In this document: positions 23,701 to 35,035 of the stretch, piece after piece
How the letters are laid out: each line of letters opens with the position of its first letter
How positions within the stretch are numbered: position 1 is the stretch's first letter
DNA from: Phoronis australis
Lineage: Eukaryota; Phoronida; Phoronidae
Reading direction: 5' to 3'
Assembly (NCBI GenBank): GCA_002633005.1
Contig: NMRA01000977.1
Coordinates: 3,288 to 67,287, forward strand
Length of the DNA: 64,000 nt
The notes under the pieces: model-generated
Told to the model about the DNA's origin: nothing
Database searches by the model: none
The model's input: only the letters and a program-made list of their open reading frames with translations
Program-made: the position numbers and the translations under genes

Positions 23701-26700
23701 TAGGTAGGTGTGGTTGGTGTGTGGTCGGTGCCGCTTATGATGTCTTCGTTGTTAGACATGAGTCCAGCCCTCAGATGTCTCAGATTTTGGTTTGGGTCAG
23801 TGTTTGAGATACTTCCTAGCTGGCTGGCTACAGTTAAGATCTGCAGTGCGCACTTCGACTAATGGAATTCTGATACTGACGGCCCATATCGGAATATAGT
23901 TTTTGATTGAATTGAAAACATTCAATTGAGTACAAATTCTTATTATTCGGTATGTTTTCGTGCAATCCAGACTTTATTTCATAGTTTTAATTTATTACAG
24001 ATACTCACAACGCTGTGTTGCTATTAAATTTTTAATATTTTGAGGTTGACCAAGTCAAAATGGCGGCAACTACGGGTTGCAGGATTATTTTGAAAATTAG
24101 TTTCTAATATAAAATTTTCAATGAATTTGATTATAATTGCTTTGTACGAAAAGATCAAGCTGATATGAGTTGTAACATTTCCAAGTATTTTGCACCAAAT
24201 TAAACTGCCTAGATTGTCGCCGATTCCAGTATGGACACACACTCAACAGCGGCCCGGATTGAAATTGTACACCTTTCACACCTCCAGCTTCAAGAAGACA
24301 TACATGAATGCAAAGTTCCTGACATCAATTTTTTTTTTGTATCAAGCAAACAACACTTTATAATAAACATTGTGAAAATTGCCTGATAACAATTCAGACG
24401 TAGCTTTTTCTCCGACTGTTTTGGCGACCCCAGTCATGCCGGCTCCTGGGATTCATATACAGGTCTGTATTAGAATATGTGCTAAATAATTGAATAAAAA
24501 ATTCTGAAGGTTATTATTTCGAACATGTTTAATATTAATTGATATGAAATGAACAATTGATGTGTTTCCTTGATTTTCCAAGTATTTTGCATTAAATTAA
24601 ACAGCCAGTCATCGCTGATTCCAATACGCTAAACGGGGTTTGTGATGGGTCTACTGTATTGTAAAAAGCCTACTTAATTAATGACTGGGGTACGCTATGA
24701 CACCTTATGTTGATGTTTTTCATCAAAATATGAATTTTAGATATAAAAATAGTCATTTTGGCACCATTTTAGGCCTTTAAGTATACCTCTGATTTCATGA
24801 CAAGTTTAATGTAGCATGAAAGTAGTGCTTTTTAATTTAATATTTCTTAATTGCTACAGAATAAATGTGCAATTTTTATTTTGTTTCCCCATTATTTTAA
24901 TTTTATTTCATTTAGATGGTTCTGTCCACTTAAAATCTAAAATTAGAATGAGTTAAAGTTATGAAAGCTCAACTCAACAATAAGAGCTTTGTTTATCAAT
25001 TGAGAATCCTTTTGCAAGTTTATAACAATAACACGAGATTATGTGAGACTTAACTGTGACGTCACGGGAAGTGGGGCAAAAGCTTGTCGTTTGGCCATTT
25101 GTCCAATACGTTAGCAGAGTGTATTCTGTTATTGTCTTCGAGTTTTTAGCCGTTTAGTTCGAAAAATGCCAAACAAGCATTGCTGTTATGGCTAATGAAA
25201 TTCAGATTCGAACTACAATACGTTCTATCGCGTTCTGTGCTAATTTCGTCCCGTGTATTTTAAACGGGAGGTAAGTGAAATCCGCTCTCTGATAAGTTTT
25301 CACCTCGTCAAAAATACATTTTACACCTAAAATTATCACCTAAAACTGTGCTTACTTCCTTCAGTGATCCTTTCTGCTTCTAAACATATCTTCAATGAAG
25401 CATAGCTACGGGAATTCAGGTGACTTTGGGAAGAATTCCAACTCCACTTTGTGGGTAGCCTACTGTTAACTTTGACCGCGCGCGCGATAAACACAAAGTA
25501 TTTCAACTGAGTCAGGGGAGTATGAGGCAAAGGCTAGCGCGAGACTGAGCGAAGCGCGAGACCTGGGGCGTGACACTTGCAAAATAGCATGAGAAAATAT
25601 CAAGTGAAATTTGTAAGATTTGTCTCCCTTGGACTTTTTTCGTCAACAGGCGTGATTTCACGTAACTTCCTCAAAATGGGGCCCCGTGAGAAAAACTCGA
25701 GCGAACCGTGAGGTTTTCATGGATATGTTCAAGTTATTTGTTGACTAAATTGTATCCAGAGTATGTGTTAATTATAACTCCATGTGCACATATGCATGTT
25801 TCATTTGATTTTATTTGCTGTATTTTGAAGTGAGTAACTTTTTATGGGGATACACTATCGCCCCTGTATGCCTGCGGCAAGGCCTAGACCGGGTTGAGTT
25901 CCAATTTCAGTCCGTTCACACCTTCGAACATCATAACAAGTTCACATTTTCTTCATCCATTCACAGTTATTCCACAATCCATCTACCATCTTTTAAGTTG
26001 TGTTAACGTTTTAAGCGTAAAATTCACCATAAGAACTCCAGTAAGATTTAGCGTGTGTAGCAAAGACTTGGGGCAAAACAAGAGCAATATGGCGGGTTTT
26101 GCCCCTCTTTCCAGTGAGGTCCTATTTATTCACTTATTGAGTTGGCACATCATGCATGGGATCAATCTTTCAAGTTATGTAACCAGTCTATTAAACCTCA
26201 GCAAGATCCCTGCTTGGTCAAAGACTCTCTGCTTCTAATTGTTTATTGTCATCCACTTTCATGCTAACCATATAGCCAAGTTGAAAACCAAATCGTTTTT
26301 GTGTTGTGAAAGTTGGGATTTAGTATTTTACTGAAGCTTGGTTGTGGCTTGTGTTATAAGTCAATAATGCCTAGCATCACTGAAATATTGTTTTTTACCT
26401 ATTTTGTGTCACCATGGGGTGAAGTTGTCAAGTTGTTAACAAATATCCAGAATTTGTTTTAACTGATATATCAAAATTGACGCAGAAATAGTAATCTTAT
26501 AACTTGTGCTCTCTTTACACCAGTCCTCCATCACACTGTTGAAAGCCACATGGTTCACAAACAATGAAATGATTCTGATCTCTTAAAAGTGACAGTTGTT
26601 TATCCTGTCCAAGTTCTGATGCAATTTAGTTGGTATGGCCAGAGGCAATCAATTGAGGAGAAACTTGCATAACCCTAGCTGTTAGATGATGACTCTCCCT

Positions 26701-28627
26701 GGCCCACACATTGATTTGCAGTATTTGGCTCAATGCTTAAAGGCGAAGGCAAACTTTTTTCAAGTCATGTTCAGTAAAACTAAGATTCGATGATCATCCC
26801 AGACATACTTTTCATTCATTTACAGCTCTTTGTATTGTAATTAATTACTCGTGCCATGGCGAACAGTTGCTGTCAGTGTGATGGCTAGAATCTAAAATCA
26901 AAAAATTGTGGTTTTGTTGAAACAATTGGTAAGGAACAGAAATTAGAAACTCTAGTAGTGACTGCAATGCAACGCAATGACAGAACTGTTACATGTATCA
27001 CCACTGACATATTCTTGAAATGCAATGGTTTTAACAATCACTGGTTGAAGTACATATCCATCATAGTGGGCATCTATCTATTTATCTATCTGTCTATCAT
27101 GTGCAAATGCCAAAGATAAATTCTGAAAATAGTCAATTGTTTACTTACATGCATGGTTGGTTTAAAGCAAAGCTGCAAACTTGCGTTGAAAGTTAAGACA
27201 GTTAGTTACATGGAAATAAATTTGATTAGCAGGGTTAGGTACATGTTATCAGTAATGATATACAATAAATGTTTAATTTACAATCAAATACTTTTATATT
27301 ACTACTAGAATTTAAATCACACTAAAAATACTTAGAAACATTGGTAGTCCTGAAAAGGACTGCTGGGTTACAATGGATGAATAACGCACGACATTGCAAC
27401 ACGCCTTGTCTCAAATAAGACTGTCAGATTTCGTACAAGTATGTCTCATGACTGCGAGCAGCGCTACCTGTTAGTAAAGCGTCATTGCATCCAGCGCCAT
27501 CTGGTTGTGGTGAAGGTTTTGGATGATTGGGGTACCTGGTGCCTCTCTTAGCCACAATACTGTCAATGTTATTTAATTATCTGTCAACAGTCCCTCTGGG
27601 AAATTTGAGATCATGAGAATTCACGAACTGTTAACCATTTATTTAGCTTATTAATGTACCTTAAGTAGCATCAGAAGAGTTGGAGATATTTGTAACAAGT
27701 AATGTTCTGTATTGTGACCTTCGTCAATCCTCAAAGGGTCGGAATTATGGATGTATTTGTGATGTTACGTAGTGCATTATAAATAATTTTGTTGAGCTGA
27801 GTGTCAAATACTACGCGCTACTGCCACATTATGTGTGCAGTATATTTTCAACTTGGACATCGACGCAATCGACTCCAGAAAACGCTTTCAAGTTAGGTGG
27901 CTTGTAACAGTATTTTCACCCTATCAATGAACACGTAGGCACGAGAATGGCACAGTGTTGTGAATGACAAGAATAGATTTGCCCCGACCACTAGTTTCAG
28001 AAATTATGTTCTTTCATGGTTTGGCAGTTGCTTGTTACTTAAATTTCGAGAACACAATATTTTAGGTAGTATCCTTAACAATGTAACATTGATAGCTAGA
28101 GATGAACTGTGCTGACCTATTTTGAATTGTTGCTGAATGAGTAAGTCACGTGACAGCCAATGAGCAATAAGCTCTTTCATGCTTCCGTCGATGTTTTGGG
28201 AAGTTACACTCACTGTGATTGGTTAACTTTGGGTCCTGATCGAAGTTAGCAGTGCCAGTTAACTTGTTGTCTGCAAGTGACATTGTCTAGAAGATTATTT
28301 TGGTGACAAGTGTGACCATGTCTCTCCATAACGTGTTACACATGTGAGCTGGTCTTACTGCATCAATTACCCAGGGGATAAAATTGGACTGAGTTGAGGT
28401 GTCTCAAACATACAATTTGAACTCCAGGTGTAAAATCACTTTCACGTGAATCTCCTTATTCATAACTAATTTACCAATTTTCAGCGCATAGTTTGTGTCA
28501 AATATTGTTTGAGACATTTCTTTCCATGGAGTGAAAGGCATGGACTAAGTCGGAAAGAACGATTTTATTTTGGTTTTAAAGTTAAACCATTTTATATTTT
28601 GTAATCAGTTTTACTACTTTCAAAATA
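20700..28627. other. Long non-coding stretch, no gene recognised
   Basis: About 8 kb of AT-rich DNA without a recognisable transposon protein or a convincing exon. Small items: two direct copies about 400 bp apart of a 50-base phrase starting CCAAGTATTTTGCA (24182 and 24581); a (TCTA)n-like patch at 27071-27099; ORFs at 21006-21251, 22661-22924, 23198-23494 and 25894-26238 with no known domain. The 22661 frame begins with a hydrophobic, signal-peptide-like run, but nothing else supports it. Confidence 0.45.
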
Positions 28628-28926
28628 TTTTTAAAATTGTGTTTTACCAGATTTGCTTTTTAAACAGATTTTACTTTCAAATCATCTTTTCCTTTTTAAA
28701 AACAAAATACTTCATGTTTGTTTTCAATCAGATTTTCTTTTGAACATGTTTTACTTTCAAAATAACTTTCTTTAAAAATATATTGTTTTCTTAATTTTAG
28801 CTTGGCAGTTGTGTGCCACCATAGGTCTATAATCCATAACCCTAACTGAACTGGCTAGCTCAATGGTCCATCAAACCCTTGTTAATGTAAGCACTTGCAC
28901 TTGCTGGCAGATATCATTTGCATATA
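28628..28926 (+). repeat. Left copy of a duplicated 299-bp block (filled site)
   Basis: Essentially identical to 29471-29770, with one A-run length difference and very few substitutions. Here the block is followed at TA by a TACCGTATTCGCC-family element; in the other copy it continues into unique sequence. Confidence 0.93.
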
Positions 28927-29469
28927 CCGTATTCGCCGTAATAACCGCCCATGCCCCTATAAGCGCCCCCCCACGCGTTTTCAGACTTTGCTGGAATAAG
29001 CGCCCAGTCCATGAACGTGTACATGCGAACAATGACGTACCTTCAGTTCTAAAACTTGGCTACAGTAACGTCTTCAATTTATCAAAAAAGTTTTGCACGG
29101 GTCTTCTAGACCACCAGCGGCACTGCTACGTTTGTATTTAGCCGTGACAATACACTTCAAAGTAACACAGCGCTTCAAAAAGAACGCAACAGCGTTGCTG
29201 ACTTTCGCGACGACCGTGTCCCACTATAGTCTGACCTCACAGTACACATCGACTGTCTCATGAATAAAAATAACTCGGTGTTGAACGCACGTGGCCAGAA
29301 AGCGCGCGCTACATACATGAACCTAGCTGTCATCAAAGACATTAGTCGGGAACTATCCATTCATGAAACGGGTAGCATAGCATCGGCAAGAAATGAATAT
29401 TGGCCCTAATTTCCGACAATTTCTAATACTATAAAACATGTTTGCGTTATTTTTTAGATGGATTGTTTG
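28927..29469 (-). mobile_element. Partial TACCGTATTCGCC-family element, cut at an 'n'
   Basis: Begins CCGTATTCGCCGTAATAACC directly after TA and follows the right-hand half of the 19233-20598 copy in reverse: CCTATAAGCGCC, TCTAGACCACCAGCGG, then TGAAACGGGTAGCATAG. It stops at the unknown base 29470. Only about 540 bp of an expected 1.2-1.4 kb are present. Confidence 0.9.
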
Positions 29470-29470
29470 N

Positions 29471-29770
29471 TTTTTAAAATTGTGTTTTACCAGATTTGCT
29501 TTTTAAACAGATTTTACTTTCAAATCATCTTTTCCTTTTTAAAAACAAAATACTTCATGTTTGTTTTCAATCAGATTTTCTTTTGAACATGTTTTACTTT
29601 CAAAATAACTTTCTTTAAAAAATATATTGTTTTCTTAATTTTAGCTTGGCAGTTGTGTGCCACCATAGGTCTATAATCCATAACCCCAACTGAACTGGCT
29701 AGCTCAATGGTCCATCAAACCCTTGTTAATGTAAGCACTTGCACTTGCTGGCAGATATCATTTGCATATA
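29471..29770 (+). repeat. Right copy of the duplicated block (empty site)
   Basis: Repeats 28628-28926 and runs straight on past TTTGCATATA into ATTAGAATTTC with no insertion. It therefore shows the unoccupied target of the neighbouring element. Confidence 0.93.
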
Positions 29771-32700
29771 ATTAGAATTTCTTCCATTGGTGCTTGTAAT
29801 CCTCTGTTCCTAGTCATGAAAGTGACAACTCCTGCCTTTGATCTGATTTTGGATGAGTTCATTCTTGTGGACCAGTCCAATCTAGCCTCTGAGCATAGTG
29901 TTGCCTTGGGTGGTCTTGCTGAGGTTAGTTCAGTGCTTGATTTCAGTAAGTGCCTTGTTTGTCACAAAACGTGGTTTATGCAGATGGCTTTGTTGGGGCA
30001 CTCATAATGGTAAGTGTTCAAGTGTTACAAACTACTACTTTCAACAGGTTAGTGCATTTCCAAGACTCTAGTGTTTTACTAACACCAATTCCGAATAGGG
30101 TAAAAATTCCCGAATTTAGGACAGTCTACCGAATTTCAGACTCCTGAATTCCAAGTTGATTCTGAAGTTTGGGACACAGTCGAATTTGACATTTACCATA
30201 TTTTTCAAAATTCGAACACATCAGTTTTAGTGTCATTTGGCTGCAACTGTCACATTATGGACAGTGGGCTTTTTCGCTTGATTGGCGGAATGTAAATCTG
30301 GAAGTTCATCGCTACACATTTGATCGTTTAAAACTACCGCCAATGTAATGTATTGACTGATGTCGCAGTTTATAGTTATCGATTTGCGAACTCGAAATAT
30401 TGACCGCGGTTTCACGATGCAAATATGTATGTTCTCCGACTTTCACTTAATCACCACAGTGTCATGCTATGTATAGAGGTAATTGATAAGCACCGGTGAT
30501 GAGACTGTTGTTGCCAGATCATATCCCAGGTTCATGATCTCAATTTTTTTATGTTTACCTGCGCTTCACTTACCTTCCTCCGGGCGCCCTGACCTTCGCT
30601 ATGCCATGCTCATAAACTGCACTCGAAAACCGGCAAAACAATTTCGTTCAGACTTGGTGAAAAGCAAAAAATTGTGGCCAAGTTTGTCATGCAGTATATG
30701 TTAAACATGTTTATGATGTGGCTACATCTTTATGTTGCCGTATTGACATGGCATATCGGGGGTTTTTATCGTGTTTCAGGGTTCATCTGTGGAGCGAGAC
30801 ACGCACCAAAAGCACATTCAAATTTCAAATGACGTAGTCTGTGAAATGTCCCGTAGGTCATTTGGCGCGTTCAATTTTTAAATAACTTTGGTTTTAGCTG
30901 TGCCAGATCATTTGACCTATGGCGTGTGATTTGCAAACTGAAACCTGGGCTCATAGTGGAGATTTAAATTCGCATATGCGTATAAGAAATAAATTGAATT
31001 TTTGAGTGAACGGCACTGCTACCCTATTGGGCCTGGGTGAAGGTAGGACAGATAGCCTAAACTTTATTACAAGGAACAGCAGTACCAGGAATGCAAGGTC
31101 CGAGATTATCGGACGAACAGCGTTTAATTAAGCTTGTTGTGGGGTACTTGAACAATCACTTGTGCATGGTGTTTTACTGTTAAGACTATGCAGGGCATAC
31201 CTGTTGAATTGAGATCTGGTCTACTGCTATGTCTCAGAATAAGTATTTCAAACTTTTATTGATTGAATATAACCCAGTCACATAAAGCAACAGTGTCAAA
31301 CGCAGGGATACATATTTGATACATAATTGAACCATTAGACTGCAGAGACCTTATTTACATGTATCTTGTGTTTGGCAAGGTCTGTTTGAGTGACAGGTGA
31401 CTCATAAGTATGTCGCACGTGCTGCCCAAGTAACTAAAACAGGGTTACATGTAATGCAGTCTGTGTCTGGTTTGCCAAAAGATTAACGTTGAGTATGTTT
31501 GAGCAGCATTAGATATTGCGAATAATCAGTCAAGGCGTGTTACACATTAAATATCAGTGTTCTGAGTCGGTAATATCGCTGTTAACGTTATTGTGGACAT
31601 CGTGTGTATTTCTTATCAGCAATAACGATCACAAATATGCGCGGATGTTCAAACTGTCTAAAACTGCAAATCAAAACGTCGTCAGTGCCTGGGACACCGT
31701 CGATTTTGCTGTGTATCTCATCAGACGGCAAAGATTGCCTATTTCTAAAAATTTGGACAGGTTTGAAATGTTTATTTTTTACTGTTTTAAATTCTATTTG
31801 TACTTTCTAATTCAAAATTATCAATAATTCAGGCCAGGGTTATGCGAAGCATGGTTAAAATTGTGATAGTTTCCGAAAATAGTTGTAAATGCTCAATTTT
31901 TTGATAAATATTTTTTTGTAGTAGCTCCTCCTTACAAACCAAATCTAAAGAAAAGGAAATTTCCCCGAGATATTTCACAAAATCAAATTTCTTTGGCAAG
32001 TTCTAATGTTAACAGTCGATAAGTAACTTGAAAATAAAATGCAAATTAAAAATTGGAGTATTCAAAGTGAGATTTCGGTCAGCTCGTATCTTGTGACAGA
32101 CATTTGGCTGTTTGTTGTAACGCACAAACTTGATTGAAAGGAGGTACATTGACTTGTGCCTTTGCAAAGTATAACTCAACTTTTTCACTTTCAAGTATTG
32201 GACAGGGATTGGGAAGTGGTTTGTAGTTGCAAATAAGTTGCGCTCTAATGCTGTTGGAATAAATTTCTATCTGTGTGTCCTATTTAAATTAATTCAACAG
32301 TTCACTTCTGTTGTTTTGTCTCTTGTTTACTAGAGTCTTGTGCTACACATAATCTCTTTTCAAGCCTGTGGTTTATTTTTAGGTAGGTGTTGCCTCAACT
32401 ATTTCCCTAATTTGCATTCTTATACTACTTCTTTCCTATTGGCTGTCTTTCCTACTGAAGTGTGTGATTGACAGCTCCTTTCATGTTGGATATGTCAGCT
32501 CTGTGTGTGATTGGCTACACGAATTTGTCTTAGCTTGATCTTCTGGCTTTGTAGTGTTGCAGTTAAGTTGGAACTGAACTTGAGAGTAGACATTTGTAAT
32601 TCATTTTCACTGTACTGAATATTCCTACTATTTCAATCCTTACACACTCTTTGCAGAAACTGGAGGAAAACGCTGAAGTCTGAATTACAGGTAAGGCTTA

Positions 32701-32924
32701 AGCTAATTCATTTTGGTTCATAATGTAAAAAAATGTTTTGTTTTATTTAATATGTAGTGATGTCACTTTTCACCTGTGGTTTGGACTTTCACTTCTACGT
32801 TCATGTTGTAATGTCTGTTTTCAAACCCGTCATTCAGTCTCAGTGTTCAGGAAATGTGTTGTCATTGACGTACATTTTGCGCTTATTGGTTGTTAGTGAC
32901 CAGCACCTTGACTGTGGTAAATTT
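29771..32924. other. Non-coding stretch with one exon-like segment
   Basis: No recognised gene. The ORFs at 29762-30007, 31516-31827 and 31604-31810 have no domain that I know. Confidence 0.4.
32657..32690 (+). other. Possible 34-nt micro-exon
   Basis: A pyrimidine-rich tract ending CACTCTTTGCAG is followed by 34 nt and then a consensus donor GTAAGG at 32691. One frame is open across it (NWRKTLKSELQ). Splice signals this good do occur by chance in long AT-rich DNA, and no neighbouring exon was found. Confidence 0.2.
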
Positions 32925-33472
32925 GGTAATTGTTTACAATATGACGACACTGACTTGATTTTGGTATTGTTCAATTCCTTGCAATATTATCTTTCCTAAA
33001 TACAGAAATTTTTCCTATCCCGTTCCCTTAGTATTTTATTGTGAAATTTCTGCGCACTCTATTTCCTGGTATGCGGTAGTAATACTACCATGTTGAATGG
33101 AAGGAGCCACCTAGCGGTCAAAAACTGAACTTATCTACCGACTTATGCAGATCATTGCTTTTCATAAGGTCAAATTGACCAAGACCCGTCTATCCCGTGC
33201 GCGAGTTACGTTCCCAAGGGCTTGAATTTGATCCTATGGTGACCCTGGTACACATCTAGCTGCTGGCAAGAATCCGCAAAAAAGCGGAGGTTGTTTTTGA
33301 AGTCCAAATTGGTGAAAAGGGTATCACTTCAAACAATTTCATGGAAAAATGGTCGAATGGTCACAATTATAAAAACATTAGAAAAGTTGAAATGCTGCTA
33401 CTTGTTCCTCCATATTATGTCAGGAAAACTTTACTGGGTATCTCGGGTGGGCAAGCCATTCGGTGGCACTGA
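32925..33472. mobile_element. Partial copy of the 8-bp-TSD TIR element
   Basis: Starts with the same GGTAATTGTTTACAATATGA end and then follows the reverse complement of 4050-4470, including the TGTTGAATGGAAGGAG segment and the GTATCACTTCA region. It stops without a second terminal repeat. Compared with 3687-4527 it is rearranged or deleted. Confidence 0.75.
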
Positions 33473-34417
33473 ATAGTTAGGCTGCAGTCGCGGCCAATTT
33501 GCACTCCCAAAATATTTAAATTTTGGGGTAGGCCAAGTTTGGGGGCATTTTGTTGGTGGGCATTGCATGTAGGCTCAGTGAATGTGGTTTGTTTGTATTT
33601 GTGAACATGCTGAGAATAAAAAAGGCCACTTTCTCGGCTGTAGCTGCACTCTTCTTCAAGATGGCGGCCCCCCCGGTTGCAATATTGTGCATTGCTGTGT
33701 AGCGACTGAGAAATTGGCTGGGATTTTAGGTAGCCCTCAAACAAGCCAGAATTGCCAAAAAAAAGTTGGTCGACAGTACTTTTGGACCACATTTTTGGAA
33801 TCTAGGAAATTTGCTTTCCAAATCTATTGTTTGTTTTCGTCGTGCGTCGGCAGGGAAGTGGTAGTCTAGCTTGGTTTTCAGTGGTATTGAAAGGGTCAAA
33901 AATACAAGAGAGAATAAAGTTTCTGTGCTCATCTGCAGGGTTTTTTTATGTGAAATAAGTGAAAACATGTCATTCTTTGCATCCTGTTTTTGACAGAGTG
34001 AAGAAAATGTGACAAATCAAGTGATGCGGGGTTTGCTAGGCAAACCCAGTGAGAACTGTTCTGTGCCTCCTTAAAAGAAATGGCGAAATTTCAAGTTTGA
34101 AATATTTCGAAGTTTTGGCACTAATTCTTCTCTCTGCCACAAATCGAAGTCAAAATAATAGTTTTTGTTGAATATTATTTCACTTTTTTTGTAAAAATTG
34201 AAGAAAGAATTGTGCGTGACTGTGTACTTGGACCAGCTGGTGGCACAGGAGCTGGGCAGCTGGGTGTGGATGTGGTGCTTGTGATTAACTTCAGACACTC
34301 ATGCATTTCAAATGACAATTTAATATTCATCAGCAACAGTGTGCTACAGTGCAATTAAAAACGACTGAAAAATATGCTTTTACAGGTACAACAACTCTCT
34401 CTCTCTCTCTCTCTGCC
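33473..34417. other. Non-coding lead-in to the endonuclease gene
   Basis: No domain recognised in the ORFs at 33415-33869. A (CT)n tract at 34393-34413 directly precedes the endonuclease start codon. Confidence 0.4.
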
Positions 34418-35035
34418 ATGGCCAGTGCATTCTTCCAAGCACCCTTAAATAACCAAAAATCCCATAGTCTAAAACAAACCCTCTCTTTAAAATCTCACCC
34501 TGTGGGACAGTGTCAGCTGTGGACAGGTCCTGTAAATAAGAAGGGATATGGTGTTCACTGTGTTAAATTTCGAGGGAAATATATCAGAGTACAGGCTCAT
34601 CGCTTGTCTTATTACTTGCATGGCACGCCCCAGCGGCTGTCCCAGTCCCACCACGTTTCCCACCTTTGTCATAACCCTTCCTGTATAAAATTCTCTCACC
34701 TTTCTTATGAACCCCCCAAAATTAACAACTCCAGGCAAATTTGCAAAAATAATGGAGAATGCACTGGTCATTGGGGATACAAGTCATGCCAGCTGAATAT
34801 GGTAATCCTATCAAGAGCTTTTAAGTTCCGTTTTTATGCGCCCACATATTTATATGTGGACGCATTATGCCGTCATCTTCGTCCGTCTGTCCGTCCCGCG
34901 TCTGTCCGGCGTCCGCTGCTCTATCTCCAAAACCCTTTGACATACGTTCATGAAATTTGGTACACATGTTCCATTCATGAATGGGACGGCATGTGCGAAC
35001 TTTCGGACGGATCCGACTACCGGTGTGCCCCCTAG
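34418..35035 (+). CDS. I-PpoI-like His-Me finger endonuclease (zf-His_Me_endon)
   Basis: A frame opening at ATG 34418, in strong context (gccATGG) after a CT tract, encodes the zinc-binding/catalytic domain of I-PpoI-type homing endonucleases (Pfam PF05551 by my recognition). It shows CQLWTGP (first Zn ligand Cys), GYGVHCVKFRGKYIRVQAHR, then SHLCHNPSCIKFSHL with the catalytic His, two Cys and a His ligand, the metal-binding Asn in KINNSR, and C-x5-C-x2-H-x5-C for the second zinc. Spacing to I-PpoI is nearly residue for residue, and every catalytic and zinc residue is present. Such enzymes cut DNA with a single-metal mechanism. From about 34838 the frame runs into an interspersed repeat, so the last 65 or so codons are not original. 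The true end is probably near 34800 or in a spliced exon. Homology confidence is high; gene model confidence is moderate. Confidence 0.82.
   Translation: MASAFFQAPLNNQKSHSLKQTLSLKSHPVGQCQLWTGPVNKKGYGVHCVKFRGKYIRVQAHRLSYYLHGTPQRLSQSHHVSHLCHNPSCIKFSHLSYEPPKINNSRQICKNNGECTGHWGYKSCQLNMVILSRAFKFRFYAPTYLYVDALCRHLRPSVRPASVRRPLLYLQNPLTYVHEIWYTCSIHEWDGMCELSDGSDYRCAP

Noticed and set aside
33582-33869. 95-codon cysteine-containing ORF
   Set aside because: No recognisable pattern and an opposite-strand ORF of equal quality covers it.
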